Shown here: in pieces, positions 23,301 to 36,479 of the stretch
Layout: each line of letters begins with the position of its first letter
Position numbering within the stretch: position 1 is the stretch's first letter
Assembly (NCBI GenBank): GCA_028551475.1
Contig: CM052362.1
Coordinates: forward strand, 10,539,354-10,603,353
Direction: 5' to 3'
DNA length: 64,000 nucleotides
Source: Casuarina equisetifolia
Taxonomy: Eukaryota; Streptophyta; Magnoliopsida; Fagales; Casuarinaceae
Notes under the pieces: generated by a model
What the model was told of the DNA's origin: nothing
The model's input: only the letters and a program-made list of their open reading frames with translations
The model's database searches: none
Position numbers and translations under genes: made by a program

Positions 23301-26300
23301 GTTGTCTAGCTCTGTCTGTAGCTGTATGAGTTGGGAAAGCAAAGTATGTGGGCAGTATATTTAGTTGTTTGCGTACTCTGTATATAAATGTCCTATTTCT
23401 ATACTTTTTTGTTTGGCTTATTTTTAGACCATCTTGTCATGACAGGGAACTTTACAGTAATGACATAAGTGGGAAAATTCCAGAGGAGCTTGGGAATTTG
23501 ACAAACTTGGTGAGCTTGGATCTTTACTTGAACAACTTGACTGGAACAATTCCGAACACATTGGGCCAGCTTACAAGGCTTCGATTTCTGTATGCATATC
23601 TATCCTTCATCTTGTTGGCGAAGTCAATAGATTTATTTATTTTCCTTAAACAGTATGCCTTAGCTGCCTGAAAACTGGTAAATGCACCGGCTTACTGGAT
23701 TTGTAAAGTGTTATTCTTACCATATCCAGAAATAAAATCTACTGAAGTCTTTGTTAGATATTCTTGTTATGAATTATGCACATTTTGTTTAAGGTGAATG
23801 CTTAAAAACATAGACACCTCCCCATGCAGAAATGCTTGTGCAGTGATAACGTATTGAAATATACGACCACTTTCTGTTTTGAATTGAAGAACCCGGTATT
23901 TGTTCCTAAAGAAAAGAAAAGGAACTTTTCCCTTTTTTAGGATCTTGAGGGGGTGTGGAGAAACATAAGAAATCTCGAATGGAAATTGAAAGGGGATATA
24001 TATTCTATTCTTTCATGCAAATTGCGTTTTCTGTACATCATTGAAAGTTGTCTGGCTCAAATCTGTAAGCAGTCCTATTTTTTATAGGAGAAGCCGACAA
24101 CTCAATGCTATTTTTCCCATTATTTTTCATTGTAATAGTTTGGAAAGAGGTAAAGTCTGACACCACGTTGTTCAAGCATAGTATATCTGAGTTTACCAAT
24201 CCTTTGACTTAGTATTAGTTTTTTCTATTTCCTAGTAAGGTGCAGGGGATATCAATAGAAGAGTGTCTCCTTGATATTTCTTTGGTGGAAGTCACCAATT
24301 CAAGCATGACTATCACTAAAGTCCACGTCTTCTATTTTGACTTGTTTTCCTACCATTATCGAATGAGAATAGATGAGGGTTCATATGATTGACATGAGGA
24401 GACATGGATGGCTTATATTGTGGGGAGTGAACTCCATGACGCTTGTATCCTGTATTCCTGCTATATCGGTCATGACTTTGATGCTTAGTTTCTTCCAATA
24501 TGATATTGGGGGTTGTGACTTTCACATAAAATTCTTGTTTCCGCGATTTAAAACTTTGTTTTAGCGTTATATTCATCAAAAGACTCCTAAGTTGTTCCCC
24601 AAATTAATGTTTGACGAACCTTTCTTGTTTAAGTGTGTCCTCTCTTTTTTTTTTTCGGCCCCTTTGAATTCTGAATTATACTTGTGTTTCTTTATGTGTC
24701 TTTCATGCTGAAGAAGCAGATATTTTGTCCTACAAATCTAAATATTTTGCTGGATGGCTACAGAGACTTTTATACTGGAGAGAGGGAATATACAATAAGA
24801 ACATGAGTTATTTGACCTTTTCATCAAATTTTCATTCGTTATCTATGCTTTACTTGTTCTTTTTCCTCTTGTGCTGCTCCTTTGTTCCTAAGTAACTGCG
24901 AAAAATTGGTAATTTGTGAAAGAGATGAATTGGAAAGTAATTGTTTTTAAATTTCTTATTTGTTTTAACTAGTCAGTGGCAATTATGTCGTTCGCAAGTG
25001 GGTGACTTCTTTTAGTTATCTGCAGAAGCGTATTGGCAAACATCTTTTAGTAGGTTGATTTATTGTACAGGAACTAAGTTGTAGATAATTTCAATACCGT
25101 AAATGAGATGCACCATTTTATGGTCTGCCATTATTTAGTTCATGTTCCCATTGGTTTTCTGATCCCCTTCCAGCCGAGAAATGTTTCTGTTGAAGAGAGA
25201 AGGGAAAAGAAAAAAAAAAAAAGTCTTCAAATAGAGAAATGTCTTAATTTTTGGTTATGTTTTCTGCTTGCAAAAGAAATGTCCGATCAGTATGAAAGTC
25301 AAAGCCAACGGTTTAGTGACACACATCATGGCAGAGGACACTGTCAGATGGAGTCTCCTTATTAATGAGATTCTACATTTTTTTACCCCTCTTCAAGAAA
25401 TGCCTTTATTTCAGGGACTCTGTCCTTGATTTCCTCATGGATGTCTGTTTTGAATTTTGCTTTGGACTTGTGGTAACAGGGGGTTGATCCAAAGTGTCTA
25501 ACATCTACCTATTTCATTTATTCCGTTGTAGTTTGAGGTCTGTATTGATATCATTGTTTTTCCACCATAGCTTTAGGTTTGACAGTCACGATTTTGTATG
25601 GAGTTCTAATGTTTTTTAGCTTAGTTCTTTGGGTCCCAGTTTCCTTTTGTGCACTTGCACAATTTGCGCATGCATTATTGTGTCAGATGGTCAATTAAAA
25701 AAGTAAATCTAAAAGAGATTAATGTTGACCTTCAATTTATCGTCTTTACTCAGTACTTCTCATCTGGCCATGTAAGATTTGTTCGGAGGATAACAATCAG
25801 ATTATACCTATTATTCATAGCTAGATGTACCATACAACTAATTGTGATCACAGAGATTTTGGCACTTCACAATATTTTCCTTATTTCCACTAACGATTAT
25901 GATAAGTGCAGTTGTTGGGCATATATCTAACTGGTTAGGTAGTTGTTCTATTATGGCAATATAATTATTGTTATCTGTAAAGTGACTGTTTCTGTAACAT
26001 GAAATAGGCGTCTAAACAACAACACCTTGGCAGGAGGAATTCCATGGGTTTTAACAAAGGTTGTCTCACTCCAAGTCTTGTGAGTGTTATCTTCACGGCT
26101 AATATTGTGATGGTCAAATAAGTTTTATATTCTGATCTTTCTCCTCATTAATATACTATAAAAATATAATTTATCTTCTTTTTTCATGTTGCATACAGAG
26201 ATCTGTCAAACAACAATCTAACAGGAGATATTCCCACTAACGGCTCATTTTCATTGTTTACTCCTATCAGGTTAATTCTGTTTCTTTTGTCTGTTTTTCT

Positions 26301-29300
26301 AGGTAGTATTCTAAATTGCTGATCAAAGCTGATATAATACTAATTATGTTGTTTCATCTTGTAGTTTCAAAAATAATCCTCTCAACCCACTTAAAGTTCC
26401 TCCACCTCCGCCTATTCCTCCACCCACGTCTTCTTCTCAAGGTTTGTTAGTACAACTATGTTTTCAACATCAAGATCGACCTTACTGGTGTGGATACCAG
26501 GCCCTGTTAGGCCTATTATTTAGCACCTTTTCTTTTTACCTTACGGATTCAAGATGAAGTTTCTTTTGCTTAATCTGAGTTTTTTCCAGAAAAGATCATT
26601 TCACTGGTAACTTGCCTGATTTTTCATTCTGTGTACTTCCTGTTTCCATTCTCTCTACTCTTGTTTACTCGAGCACAAAGGATTCTTTTGCAATCAATGT
26701 TTTGGGGATAAGCTACCTGGAAGTGGATTGCATTTGGCCATATTTGGTTGTTTGCTTCAGAAACTTTAGAACGAGGCTCTCCTCTTAGGCTTTAGTTCAC
26801 ATCTCCGTAGCAGCCTCAAAAACCTCTCCAAGTTTACCAGCCTCCCTTACTCACCCTTAACAAAGTAAAAGATGAAAGTCTGACACTCTTTGGCAGTTCG
26901 GACTTGACTTTTGAATATTAATTACTGGTAATGCTTTGACCAAAAATCAGGTGTGTTTGGGGTCGTTTTGGTGGTGGTGTTTGGGGTGACAAAGTCAGGT
27001 TATGCTGTGGCGATCAATCAATAAGTTCTATGGTTCTTTTACTTCACGCTTAGGTTGAAGTCTACCAAAAGGCATGAAATCTAACAAGAGTTTTGGAGAT
27101 TCTTATTTGATAATCCTTCCACCAAGTGAAAAAGGGGTGAGATAAAAAAAGAAAATGAAGGATTTTGCTATTGAAATCACTAGCGTAGTCCACCAGTATA
27201 TGTACCTCACACCTAGCTTGAAGTCTCCAAAATGATTTGACAGCTAAGAAGTGGGAGGGAGAGAGACAGAGAGACAGAGAGACAGAGAGATAGTAGAATA
27301 ATTCTTGTCTTAAAATATATCATATTTTCCTCATCGCAAGTGTTATCCCTCAAGTCTTGTTCTGAGTTTGCTTATGGAAGTAATAAAGTGGGTTATTGTT
27401 TCAGCCGGTACTACTGGAGCAATTGCTGGAGGAGTTGCTGCTGGTGCTGCTCTGCTTTTTGCTGCGCCTGCAATTGCACTTGCTTTGTGGAGACGAAGAA
27501 AACCACAGGATCATTTCTTTGATGTACCTGGTTAGTTAATCAATAAATAAGTTTTTATCTATATCATCATCTTGTTGCTTCATTGAATACAAAGTTTAGT
27601 TTCTATGTCTTTGCAGCTGAAGAAGATCCAGAAGTTCACCTGGGGCAGCTTAAAAGGTTTTCTCTGCGTGAGTTGCAAGTTGCTACAGACAACTTTAGCA
27701 ACAAAAACATTCTTGGAAGAGGTGGTTTTGGCAAGGTTTACAAAGGACGCCTAGCTGATGGTTCTCTAGTAGCAGTGAAAAGGCTTAAAGAGGAACGTAC
27801 CCAGGGTGGGGAGATGCAGTTCCAAACGGAAGTGGAAATGATCAGCATGGCTGTACATCGTAATTTGCTTCGTCTACGTGGCTTTTGCATGACACCAACA
27901 GAGCGATTGCTTGTTTATCCCTTTATGGTAAATGGAAGCGTGGCGTCATGTCTAAGAGGTATTCTTGCGGGCCACTTCTTTACGTATTATGTTTTTTTTT
28001 TTTCTCCCCTAATGTCATTAAAGGGTCATTACTTTGATGCAATATGTTTTACTTTTTTGTTTCCTTTGGATACCAATTTCGTGTTTTACATGAACTCAAA
28101 ATAGTGGTTAGATTTGAGGGCTAAAACTCAGCATATGTCTAATTCCCCAGCCTCTTTGAGAAAAAGAATGTTGAAACAAGCAATTATGTACTTTTCTTAG
28201 TGTGCCAGAGCTGTTTCTGGCTCAAATTCAGGCTGCCCTGGAGATTTATATCCGAGTAAATTGTTCACCTTTGCAAATAACACTACCTATTTCCTTAAGA
28301 CTCCCATGCAAACCAAGGAGAAACTTCAAATGGTCTGAAGCCTGTTGTTTTTGTGATGTTTCCCACTGGTAGTCATAATTTTGTTTGTGCCATTTTAGAA
28401 CGTCAGGAATCCCAGCTCCCACTTGATTGGCCCAAACGGAAACGCATTGCTTTAGGAGCTGCAAGGGGGCTTTCATACTTGCATGATCACTGTGATCCTA
28501 AAATTATTCACCGTGATGTAAAAGCTGCAAACATATTGTTGGATGAGGAATTTGAAGCTGTTGTTGGAGACTTCGGGTTGGCTAAACTTATGGATTACAA
28601 GGATACTCATGTGACCACTGCTGTGCGTGGCACAATTGGGCATATTGCACCAGAGTATCTCTCTACGGGAAAGTCGTCAGAGAAAACTGATGTCTTCGGG
28701 TATGGGGTCATGCTTCTTGAATTGATAACTGGTCAAAGGGCATTTGATCTTGCTCGGCTTGCAAATGATGATGATGTCATGTTACTTGATTGGGTACGTC
28801 ATATTTTCATCCCCTGAATTTTTTTTCCTAAGATGTGTTGTCTTAAATAATTCTTTACCCTTTGGTGATTTTTCTGGGTCTCTAATGTTCTAGCTTGTTG
28901 CTTCAACCTGTTCATTAGGGAGTATTGAGAACACTTGAGACTTAAAAATCAGGGCCTACTCTCTGATGCTTCAGATGGTCATTTCAGTGGTGATTTTTAG
29001 CATGATGAAAAGTCCAAAAACTACAAAATGTCACGGAAATGTAGTAATTGCTGTCACTTTCTTTTGTAAAACATAGGAAAAGATGCAGATACAGTTGGCT
29101 AAACAGGCGAATCTTTATTAGAATAATATTTAATCTTGTATTTATTAGCCTTATTATCCAAGCATTTTTGACATCTTTGCTGAGCCCTTTTGGCTGCAGA
29201 CATGTAATTTCCAGTAACAAAGGGATCTGATTGAGAAGATTTACCTCAATATGCATGTTTCATCAGATTGCATTTAAGGATTTCCATAGTTCCAATAATT

Positions 29301-29727
29301 TAAGGGTTCAATAGAACTTTATAGAGGAATTGCACAGGAGAGACTATCTTCTGGCTGTTCATTACATTTCTATTCCTATTCCATCTGCCTGACATTAGTT
29401 TTGACAAGGCAGGTTAAAGGACTTCTAAAAGATAAGAAGGTAGAAACACTGGTCGATCCCGATCTGCAGGGTCAATATGTTGAGGACGAGGTGGAGCAAC
29501 TGATCCAAGTGGCCTTACTCTGCACACAAGGCTCTCCAATGGAACGTCCCAAGATGTCGGAGGTCGTTAGAATGCTTGAAGGTGATGGCTTGGCCGAAAG
29601 ATGGGAGGAGTGGCAGAAGGAGGAGATGTTTCGTCAAGATTTCAACAACGTTGCCCACACTAATAGTGGTTGGATTGTCGACTCTGCTTCCCACATCCTT
29701 CCAGATGAATTGTCGGGTCCCAGATAA
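20346..29727 (+). CDS. SERK3/BAK1-like: Somatic embryogenesis receptor-like kinase, BAK1/SERK3 type
   Basis: SERKs are plasma-membrane LRR co-receptor kinases that pair with ligand-binding receptors such as BRI1 and FLS2. Eleven exons join in frame: 20346-20463, 21232-21364, 21449-21520, 23446-23589, 26008-26079, 26199-26270, 26365-26441, 27405-27530, 27617-27958, 28399-28793, 29413-29727. Starting at 20346 gives 621 aa; the downstream ATG at 20367 gives 614 aa, nearer Arabidopsis BAK1 (615). With 614-aa numbering: signal peptide (1 to about 30), N-terminal Cys pair ([10 protein letters not shown]), about five LRRs (72-nt exons, or multiples, encode single repeats), a short Pro-rich SPP hinge, TM about 227-251, then kinase with P-loop GRGGFGKVY (298-306), Lys319, HRD (Asp418), DFG (436-438) and activation-loop threonines 451, 452 and 457. 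It is an RD kinase with all catalytic residues. The tail [11 protein letters not shown] and final SGPR, and the lack of a Cys pair after the LRRs, place it with SERK3/BAK1 rather than SERK1/2. Confidence 0.95.
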
Positions 29728-31799
29728 TCCTTTTGTGGTTTCCTTCCTAGCATAAGTATAGTCTTCTCTTGGAGACCCTTTTTTGGATGTGGAACTGGGA
29801 TTGATCACATTTGTGCATATGATTTTTCTTCTTTTACTTCCTTTCTCTTTTCTCTTTTTTGTTATAATAGTTCTGTAATTTTGGCTTTACCTTACATGTG
29901 AACAGACAATTTCGTGAGTTTTCTAGGTTATGGGATTGTGAAAAATAGGTGCTAGCAAGAGGCCAAGAGAACACCATATGTTATATTATGTATCCAAACT
30001 AATGACGATTGCACACCAAGAATCAAAATTGTATTATCTCTATTCCAACCTTGCTTTCTTCTGTCTCTGAAAGCATTGCAATTCGGTTGCAATAGTCAAC
30101 CCTCTAAAAGCTTGTTTTGACAGTTCCATGGTCTAGAAAATTTATCATGTCTGAATTTGGTTAATCCATTGCTAAGAAGATGAAGTAATAAAACAATTTA
30201 GTCAAACATGAGCAAAGTAAAGTCATAAAACTGGAAGTTCCGATAGGATTAAGCATGCTTACGTTCAGAAGTGGTTGGATAAGGTTTTGATCAATGCAAA
30301 TTGTTTTTTTTTTTGTTTTGGTAAGAAAAAAAAAAGAGGTTTAGTTTTCTGATTTCTGGGCAAATAACTAGCTTTTCTTATCTTTTTTTTTTGTTTTTCT
30401 TTTTTAACACTCGTACTCATATATGAACCAAGTGTCAAACTAAGGATAAAAAAAATCTGGTGACCGCTTCCAATAAAGCACTTGCCGACTAGCTTTTCTC
30501 ATCTGTGAGTGAAGAAGAACGACAAAAACTTCTTCATTTCTATGAAAGCTTCCAATGTCTTATCGTCTAGTTCCTGTTACTCAAATCAGAACAAACTTTA
30601 AGGACGCAATTAAACAGTTACCTCGAGTCGTAGAAGTTGAGAGAAACTTTGAGAGACAAAAGTTCATGCCTTAAGAGTCTTGGAAGTTTGAGGGAAACTT
30701 TTAGAGACAAAGGTAAAAGAATCCAACGGCTCAAACTGGAGATTAGAACTCAGGATTCTTCTTCAATACCAGCGTCCATTGAAGAAATCAAAGATTTTTT
30801 ATTTTTTATTTTTTATTTTTTTATGGCAGAGATGATGCCTGTAAGCTAAGCTATGTGTTGTCAAGGGTTTTTCTTCAGATGACCCGGTAGGAGGCTGATG
30901 TGACGTGGGAGTCTATGTTAGCATGCAGTTTGTTGAATGAAGAACGCAGTGTAAGCAGCTTCGTGTCTCAGTCTTTTCGTTTTGTGCATTGTTTGATCGA
31001 ACTCATGCTGCTCGACAACTAGGATTCTGTCAGAGTAGTACATTTTATCTTTCTCTCATTTTCTGCCCTTCATTTTCCTTTGTTCCCCCATTTCCAGAAA
31101 GCTTGCAGCAAGCATGAAACAGTTCATGAACTACAATCCCAATTCCTACACTTGAAAGGCAAAACCTCACATGAAAAACTCTCTCAGAAACCACGTTCAC
31201 ATCCCACCTTATAGTCTTTGGTTATACATGTTATGCGACAATTTTAGGGTAAGAAAACATACTTATCTCTAGCTATTTTTTAACATATTCATTTTTTTTT
31301 TCAAACACACACTCTCCATGCACACACCTGGTATCAAACCTAATACAATGTAGCATGCACCTTATGAATGAAATTGACCTTGTGGTTAATCTATTTCTTT
31401 TTTTCTAATCCCTTTCCCCATTCCTAGTATGATGGGGTCCACAAATTCAGAATTTAATCTTCAAGTTAGGCACATATCCTCTATTCTCATTCCAAAAACA
31501 CTGGCTTAATAAGAGAACCTAAGGGGTTATGACTTTATAAGAATGAAACCTTGTAATCATAATGTTATATAATATGTTTATATACTATGAGCTAAATGAT
31601 AGGACTTAACTCTAACCTTATGTTGCTAGCAAACATGCCCACTCATCACGACTATATTTGGCAAGTCATAACCTACACTAACCAATCCATATTCTTTAAA
31701 TTAGATCCATAAGTCTCACCTTATTAGATCAAACATTAATATTAGACTACCTTATGATAAGCCTAATAATTAGGCTAACACTCCTAGCGGGGTTGGCTT
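29728..31799. other. SERK 3' flank and intergenic spacer
   Basis: This should include the SERK 3' UTR in its first few hundred bases, followed by AT-rich spacer with T and A runs near 30300-30420 and 30800. No gene is visible. A small tandem duplication lies at 30625-30712. The right edge merges into the copia relic; its 3' LTR should lie near 31300-31800 but I cannot recognise it. Confidence 0.6.
30625..30712 (+). repeat. Two-copy tandem repeat, period about 50 bp
   Basis: GAGTCGTAGAAGTTGAGAG followed by AAACTTTGAGAGACAAA recurs as GAGTCTTGGAAGTTTGAGG followed by AAACTTTTAGAGACAAA. It is non-coding. Confidence 0.8.
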
Positions 31800-32790
31800 G
31801 GTTGTGAGTTGTAATGTTGAAAGATTATCACCAAAAAGCTTGATTGGTTGATAATGTGTAACATTAAGATCTCACAAGATAAGACAAATTCAAATTGCCT
31901 TTACGATTGCTGATGCTAAAGCGTGATATTCAACCTCAATAAAAGATATAGAAACTATGAGTTGTCATTTTGCACTCCATGAGATACAATTTGCACCAAG
32001 AAATAAACAAAATCCATTAATTGATCTTCTTGTAAATCATCTCACCCAATTTGTATCACTAAAGCCATACAAGTTAAGAGAACTATTTGCATGAATTTTT
32101 AAACCCAAACTAATCATTCCATGTAGGTATCGTAGCATTAATATGAATTTTTAGATTTCTAATTCTAAAAATCTTGTAAAGTAGGTTCCTATAGGGATTG
32201 GCACAATTTGTTCACTACATATTGAAGACCAGACCTTGTGAGTGTTTAAGTACTATAAAGAACCCATTATGCTTCTAAAATAAGCTGGTTTACTATAACT
32301 ATCATCTCCACCTTTAGACTTCAAGAGTTTTGGTGCCATTAGAGTAACACTCGGCTTGCAAGTTTGTATTTGTCAATGAATCCTAGAAGTTGTCATATAC
32401 ACTAGTTCTTACATGAATCCATGTAAAAATGCATTACTAATATCATATTGTTGCAAATCTCATCCTTGTACTACAACAATTTTCAATACTAATTGTATTG
32501 TTATTTGCCTCACAATTGGACAAAACGTTTCCAAAAAATCAACCCTTGATGAAAATCCCATGCAACTAATCACACTTTAAGTTTATCCACATAACCGTCA
32601 TGAGTTATTTTGGCTTTGAATATCTACTTGCGTACCAAAATGTTCATTGAAAGATCTTTAGGGATAAGAGTCCATGTTTGGTTTTAAATTAAGGCAACCA
32701 TTTCTTCTTCCATTGCACATTTCCAACCTATGTTATTCAAGGCTTCTTTAGGGTTTGGTTTTCAAATGCTAGATTGACTTCTTGCAACCA
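31800..32790 (-). pseudogene. Copia reverse transcriptase/RNase H remnants
   Basis: Minus-strand frames give the RT start (GWKCAMEEEMVAL, then NQTWTLIPK; about 32640-32740), NAFLHG at 32437-32417, a post-catalytic segment (KPAYFRSIMGSL, about 32340-32250) and RNase H words (LYGFSDTNWV, SFIEVEYHALA, KLFGDNLSTL; about 32080-31810). Only about 20 codons separate NAFLHG from the CKP motif that normally follows some 150 residues later. The YVDD catalytic segment has therefore been deleted. Frame changes and stops are frequent. Confidence 0.85.
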
Positions 32791-33143
32791 TCAGATGCCT
32801 TTGCAAATTTAATTGGAGTTCATTTTGCACCGAAGCATGTGGAACATCAACCATTCTTCTCTCCGAGTTTAGTTGTATTTTATTTTGCAATGACTATTCT
32901 GAGAAAACTTGGCCATCCATTAAGTGGTCTTGTGACCCAGGCAAATGAATTGATTGTTCATTTAAGATGTTTTTAGTTAACTTTGTACTTAGTTGCATTT
33001 GATTTATGGTTTCATGTGATTATGATGGGTTGTCTGCTTGGACTCCTTGCTTTGAAGTTGATGACTCAATTTCATGCCTTGAAAGTTCATTAATGGTGAG
33101 GTTTTGATGACTTGCCGAGGATAAATGTGCTCCCATTGACTAT

Positions 33144-34689
33144 TGTTGAAAACATATGCTTGTATGTTTTGATTGAGAAAAATTTTATTATATTTGAATA
33201 TATGCTGAATATAAAATTATATTTGAATATATAAGTTGAATATCTGAAATTGTGTGCATATATTAAAAATCAAAGGAAGTAAAATGTGTGCAAATTATAA
33301 TATCAATTAATAATATTATAAAGTAGCCGAGTTCCTACATTTCATTATCAAACATCAAATATGAAGCCAATTTGATTCACACCTTTAATATCTTAATTAA
33401 TAGCTTAACTTATATTATTGGTTATATTAAAGAAGTTTGATACTTGGCATTGGTGTGCTTATAGGTACATTTGAAAAGCAAAGGCTCATTACATTGGAGT
33501 ATACATCCTTATTGGACCAACCATATATCTATATATATGGATACATGAAACATACATATATATGTATATATATGTCCATAAAGATAAGGCCCGTGAGAAG
33601 TGAGGCGAGCCTACAAGGTTGAAGTCCAGTTGTGAGAAGTGAGACAAGTCTATGAAGAGTGAAGCCCAGCGCATGTCACTTATGCAAAACGGCAACATCT
33701 TAAACAGATAAGAGTTTAAGCTCTTATGATCGAACCCGTCTAAAGCCTTAGCTGCACATTCGACTAAAGCTGCCTTCCTCCTTTCGATTTCTCGCGTGAC
33801 TCTGACTCCAATGGGAAGAATGTTAAGGCAACTAAGTGACAGAACGGCTATTTTGTTGGAAAATCACCATATGCAGCAGTATGATGTCATGTCTATCAAA
33901 TCTCAACGGAAGGAGTTCAAAAAGGTTTGAACTAAAACCCTAATGTGTTCAACATTTTGAATATATGCTATAAAAGGGAGCTTCGGATGAATATTTTGGG
34001 CTACTGAGATATATTCTTGCTAATTTGATCAAAAGAGAGAAAAGCCCTCATTGATTTGCTCTTGCTGCCGTGTTCGTTAATATTTGAAGGAAAAGAAAAT
34101 CTTGGGTGATATTCCCTAAACTCGTTATCTTGTGAATATCATTTGATAGATTAATCTTTGTATGTGCTAGATTATTTATAACATTATTTGCACATAAAGA
34201 TTACTGTAAATCTGAAACCCTTGATTTGTGAAATTAGGGTTTTCGAGATTAGAGCTTGAATTAACTCTGTATACATTCAATTAGCTCTTTAATAAGCTTA
34301 AACCTTCACCCATATCATATATTTGAGGAACGAGCTTGATGTATTAAGGTTTTTATAAATCTAACTCTGTAACAGTGAGTTGTATAACTTTTTTTGAGGA
34401 GTTGCAGGGTGAAGGAGAGGTGCTCTCCTTATTTGAAGTAAAGCAGGCTTCAACTTGGTTTAAGTTGAAGGAGAAGAGAGTGGAAGTAGGTGAAAAGTGC
34501 CGAACCACGATGAAATTCTTGAGTGTGAATTTTTTGATCTGATTTATTCTCTTATGTTTTGATATTACTGTGATATTTAATCTTGTTGTGATTGCTAAGC
34601 AAGAAATTAAAAGAAAAAATTATTTAAATTAGCTAAGCTTCTAGATATCCAATTCAACCCCCCTTCTTGGATAGCTATAAAACCTTACA
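33144..34689. mobile_element. Solo LTR (TG...CA) with 5-bp target-site duplication ACTAT
   Basis: The 1546-bp element begins TGTTGAAAACATATG and ends ATAAAACCTTACA. It is flanked by ACTAT at 33139-33143 and again at 34690-34694, an exact 5-bp duplication. No internal coding domain is present. It contains a TATA-type promoter word (33969-33976), and its last 60 bases include CAACCCCCCTTCTTGG, a phrase I associate with SIRE/Maximus-type copia LTRs (family assignment by memory). LTR-LTR recombination normally leaves such a solo LTR. It is inserted in the antisense copia relic. Confidence 0.85.
33969..33976 (+). promoter_or_regulatory. TATA box of the solo LTR (TATAAAAG)
   Basis: TATAAAAGGGAGC sits in the middle of the solo LTR, the expected place of the U3/R junction. 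If the LTR is transcribed it would be rightward on the + strand, which sets its orientation. Activity is unknown. Confidence 0.5.
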
Positions 34690-34899
34690 ACTATGATATT
34701 GCATTGATTAAACCAATGGAAACTTATGAGGCATTATTGGATAGATAGAAGTGGCAACCTTATTATTTGATGGACACATGATTGTTGCTAGTTGGTGTTG
34801 AGTAACTAACTCTTATGCATGCAAAGGAGCTGTGAGTTCCGATGTTGAAATGGTTTTAACTGATTCTAACTCTTGGAACACATAGCAATCTTCATTAAA

Positions 34900-36135
34900 T
34901 ACCTCATGTTATGAAATGAAGATCATTTATGATGGCAAATGCAAACATCTATAGCCTTTGTGCTTTGCACTGGACCTTAGAAAAGCACACCACAATGAAC
35001 ATGGCACTAACTTGTCTTTTAATGTGTCTTTAAGACATGGAAAACATACACTTTTAAAAGTCCGCAAGAATGAATATTCAAGCACCCTTTTATAAAGTTT
35101 CTTACATGGTGATTGTTTTTCTAAATACGGAAAAGGAAAATGATTGATAAGAAAAGTAGATGTATTAAAAGTTTCAACCCAATACTTACTAGGCACACTA
35201 GCTTGCACTAACATTGTTTAACCAAGTTCCATGTTATGCCTTTGCTTTCTTTCTACAAGGCCATTTTGTTAAAGAGTGTTAGGATAGTAAAACTTGTGGA
35301 TTATTCCATTATCTTTCAAATACACTGTTAGCATACTACTTGAATACTCTCTTCCATGATTAATATGTAGCATTTTTATTAGCCTTCCAAATTGCTTTTG
35401 AACCATTGTTCTGAAATAAATAAGTGTTTGGCATAGATTTGACCTATTTTTGAGTGGATAAAACCAAGTAAATCTTGTATATTCATAAATGAAATTTACA
35501 TAATATTTAAAACCTTGAAATGAGCTAATTAATGTTACTCCTTATAAATCATTCTATATTCTTTCTAAAGGAGTAGAACACTTAGTAGAGGATTGAGGAA
35601 AAAGATGTTTTTGACTTTTGCAGAATAGACAACTTGTACAAAATAAATTATTTGGCGTTTTTCCTTTCATTGGAATTAACTATCACCTAACCAAAAGCTT
35701 TAAAACACCTAGTCTAGGATGACCTAGTCTTGTACACCATGTTTGCCCATTTATTAACTGATGCCATATGGAAAAGAAGGCTTGGTTCTTGTTTCTAGGT
35801 AGCACAGAAAGATTTCCTCTCTTAATGCCTTATAAGAGCATTTTTTAGGTTCGCACATTCTTAACAATACAACAATTACTGTTAAATTCCACAATGCAAG
35901 GAAAGTCATTAATTAGATGTGAAATAGAAAGCAAGTTCTAAGTAATGTTTTGTGCAACCAAAAAATTCTTTGAAGGCAAAAGTCCATTTTGTAGTGTTGT
36001 ATGTCTAGTATGTATTTTGGGAATTTCACCCTCATTTCCTACACGGATGTTATTTATACCTAAATATGGAGTAGAGTTATGAAGTTTACCTTTAGTATTA
36101 ATTGTATAAGCATTAATACTCAAATCAACCTCCAT
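34900..36135 (-). pseudogene. Copia pre-integrase and integrase remnants
   Basis: On the minus strand, at about 35740-35510, words such as TWCTRLGHPRLGVLKL and LFCTSCLFCKSQKHLFP match the HHCC GAG-pre-integrase zinc finger. At about 35400-35230 the integrase core is suggested by INHGREYSSS and PNTLQQNGLVERK (the D/E region). At 35214-34927, SVPSKYWVETFNTSTFLINH matches the conserved C-terminal stretch of copia integrase. The frame at 36135-35938 fits the protease-to-pre-integrase linker (VGNEGEIP). Stops separate these blocks. Confidence 0.85.
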
Positions 36136-36479
36136 TCCTCATCTATAGGGTTAGTAATTTGCAATGTTGCAAGGGCTTCTAGAATTTCTTTAGTATGAAA
36201 GCTATGCTCAAACCTTTTAAACCATTCGAGTGCACTATACCTTCTTTCTCACATATTTGAAAAATTAAGTTGTCACAATTGTTTCCAACGTTCTAGTTAA
36301 CTCCTGAGCACGTATGTTGTTATTAAATCCTTGATTTCCTTGGGTTAAAGGTGTAAAGCCCTTACCTTAGAAGTTAAAGGAAGGAGATGAGCCATGGCCA
36401 TAACAAGAATGTCTTCCCTTATGCTAAAAGTGTTGAACACCATAGGTAGAGACTTCACTTGGAGTTGGTGAGTTTTTCT

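Noticed and set aside
23348..23671. A 107-codon ORF covering SERK LRRs as a separate protein
   Set aside because: Only 23446-23589 is exon 4; the flanks read through introns.
31300..31800. The 3' LTR of the copia relic
   Set aside because: I compared this stretch with the 5' LTR at 37156-37454 by eye and found no shared words longer than chance.
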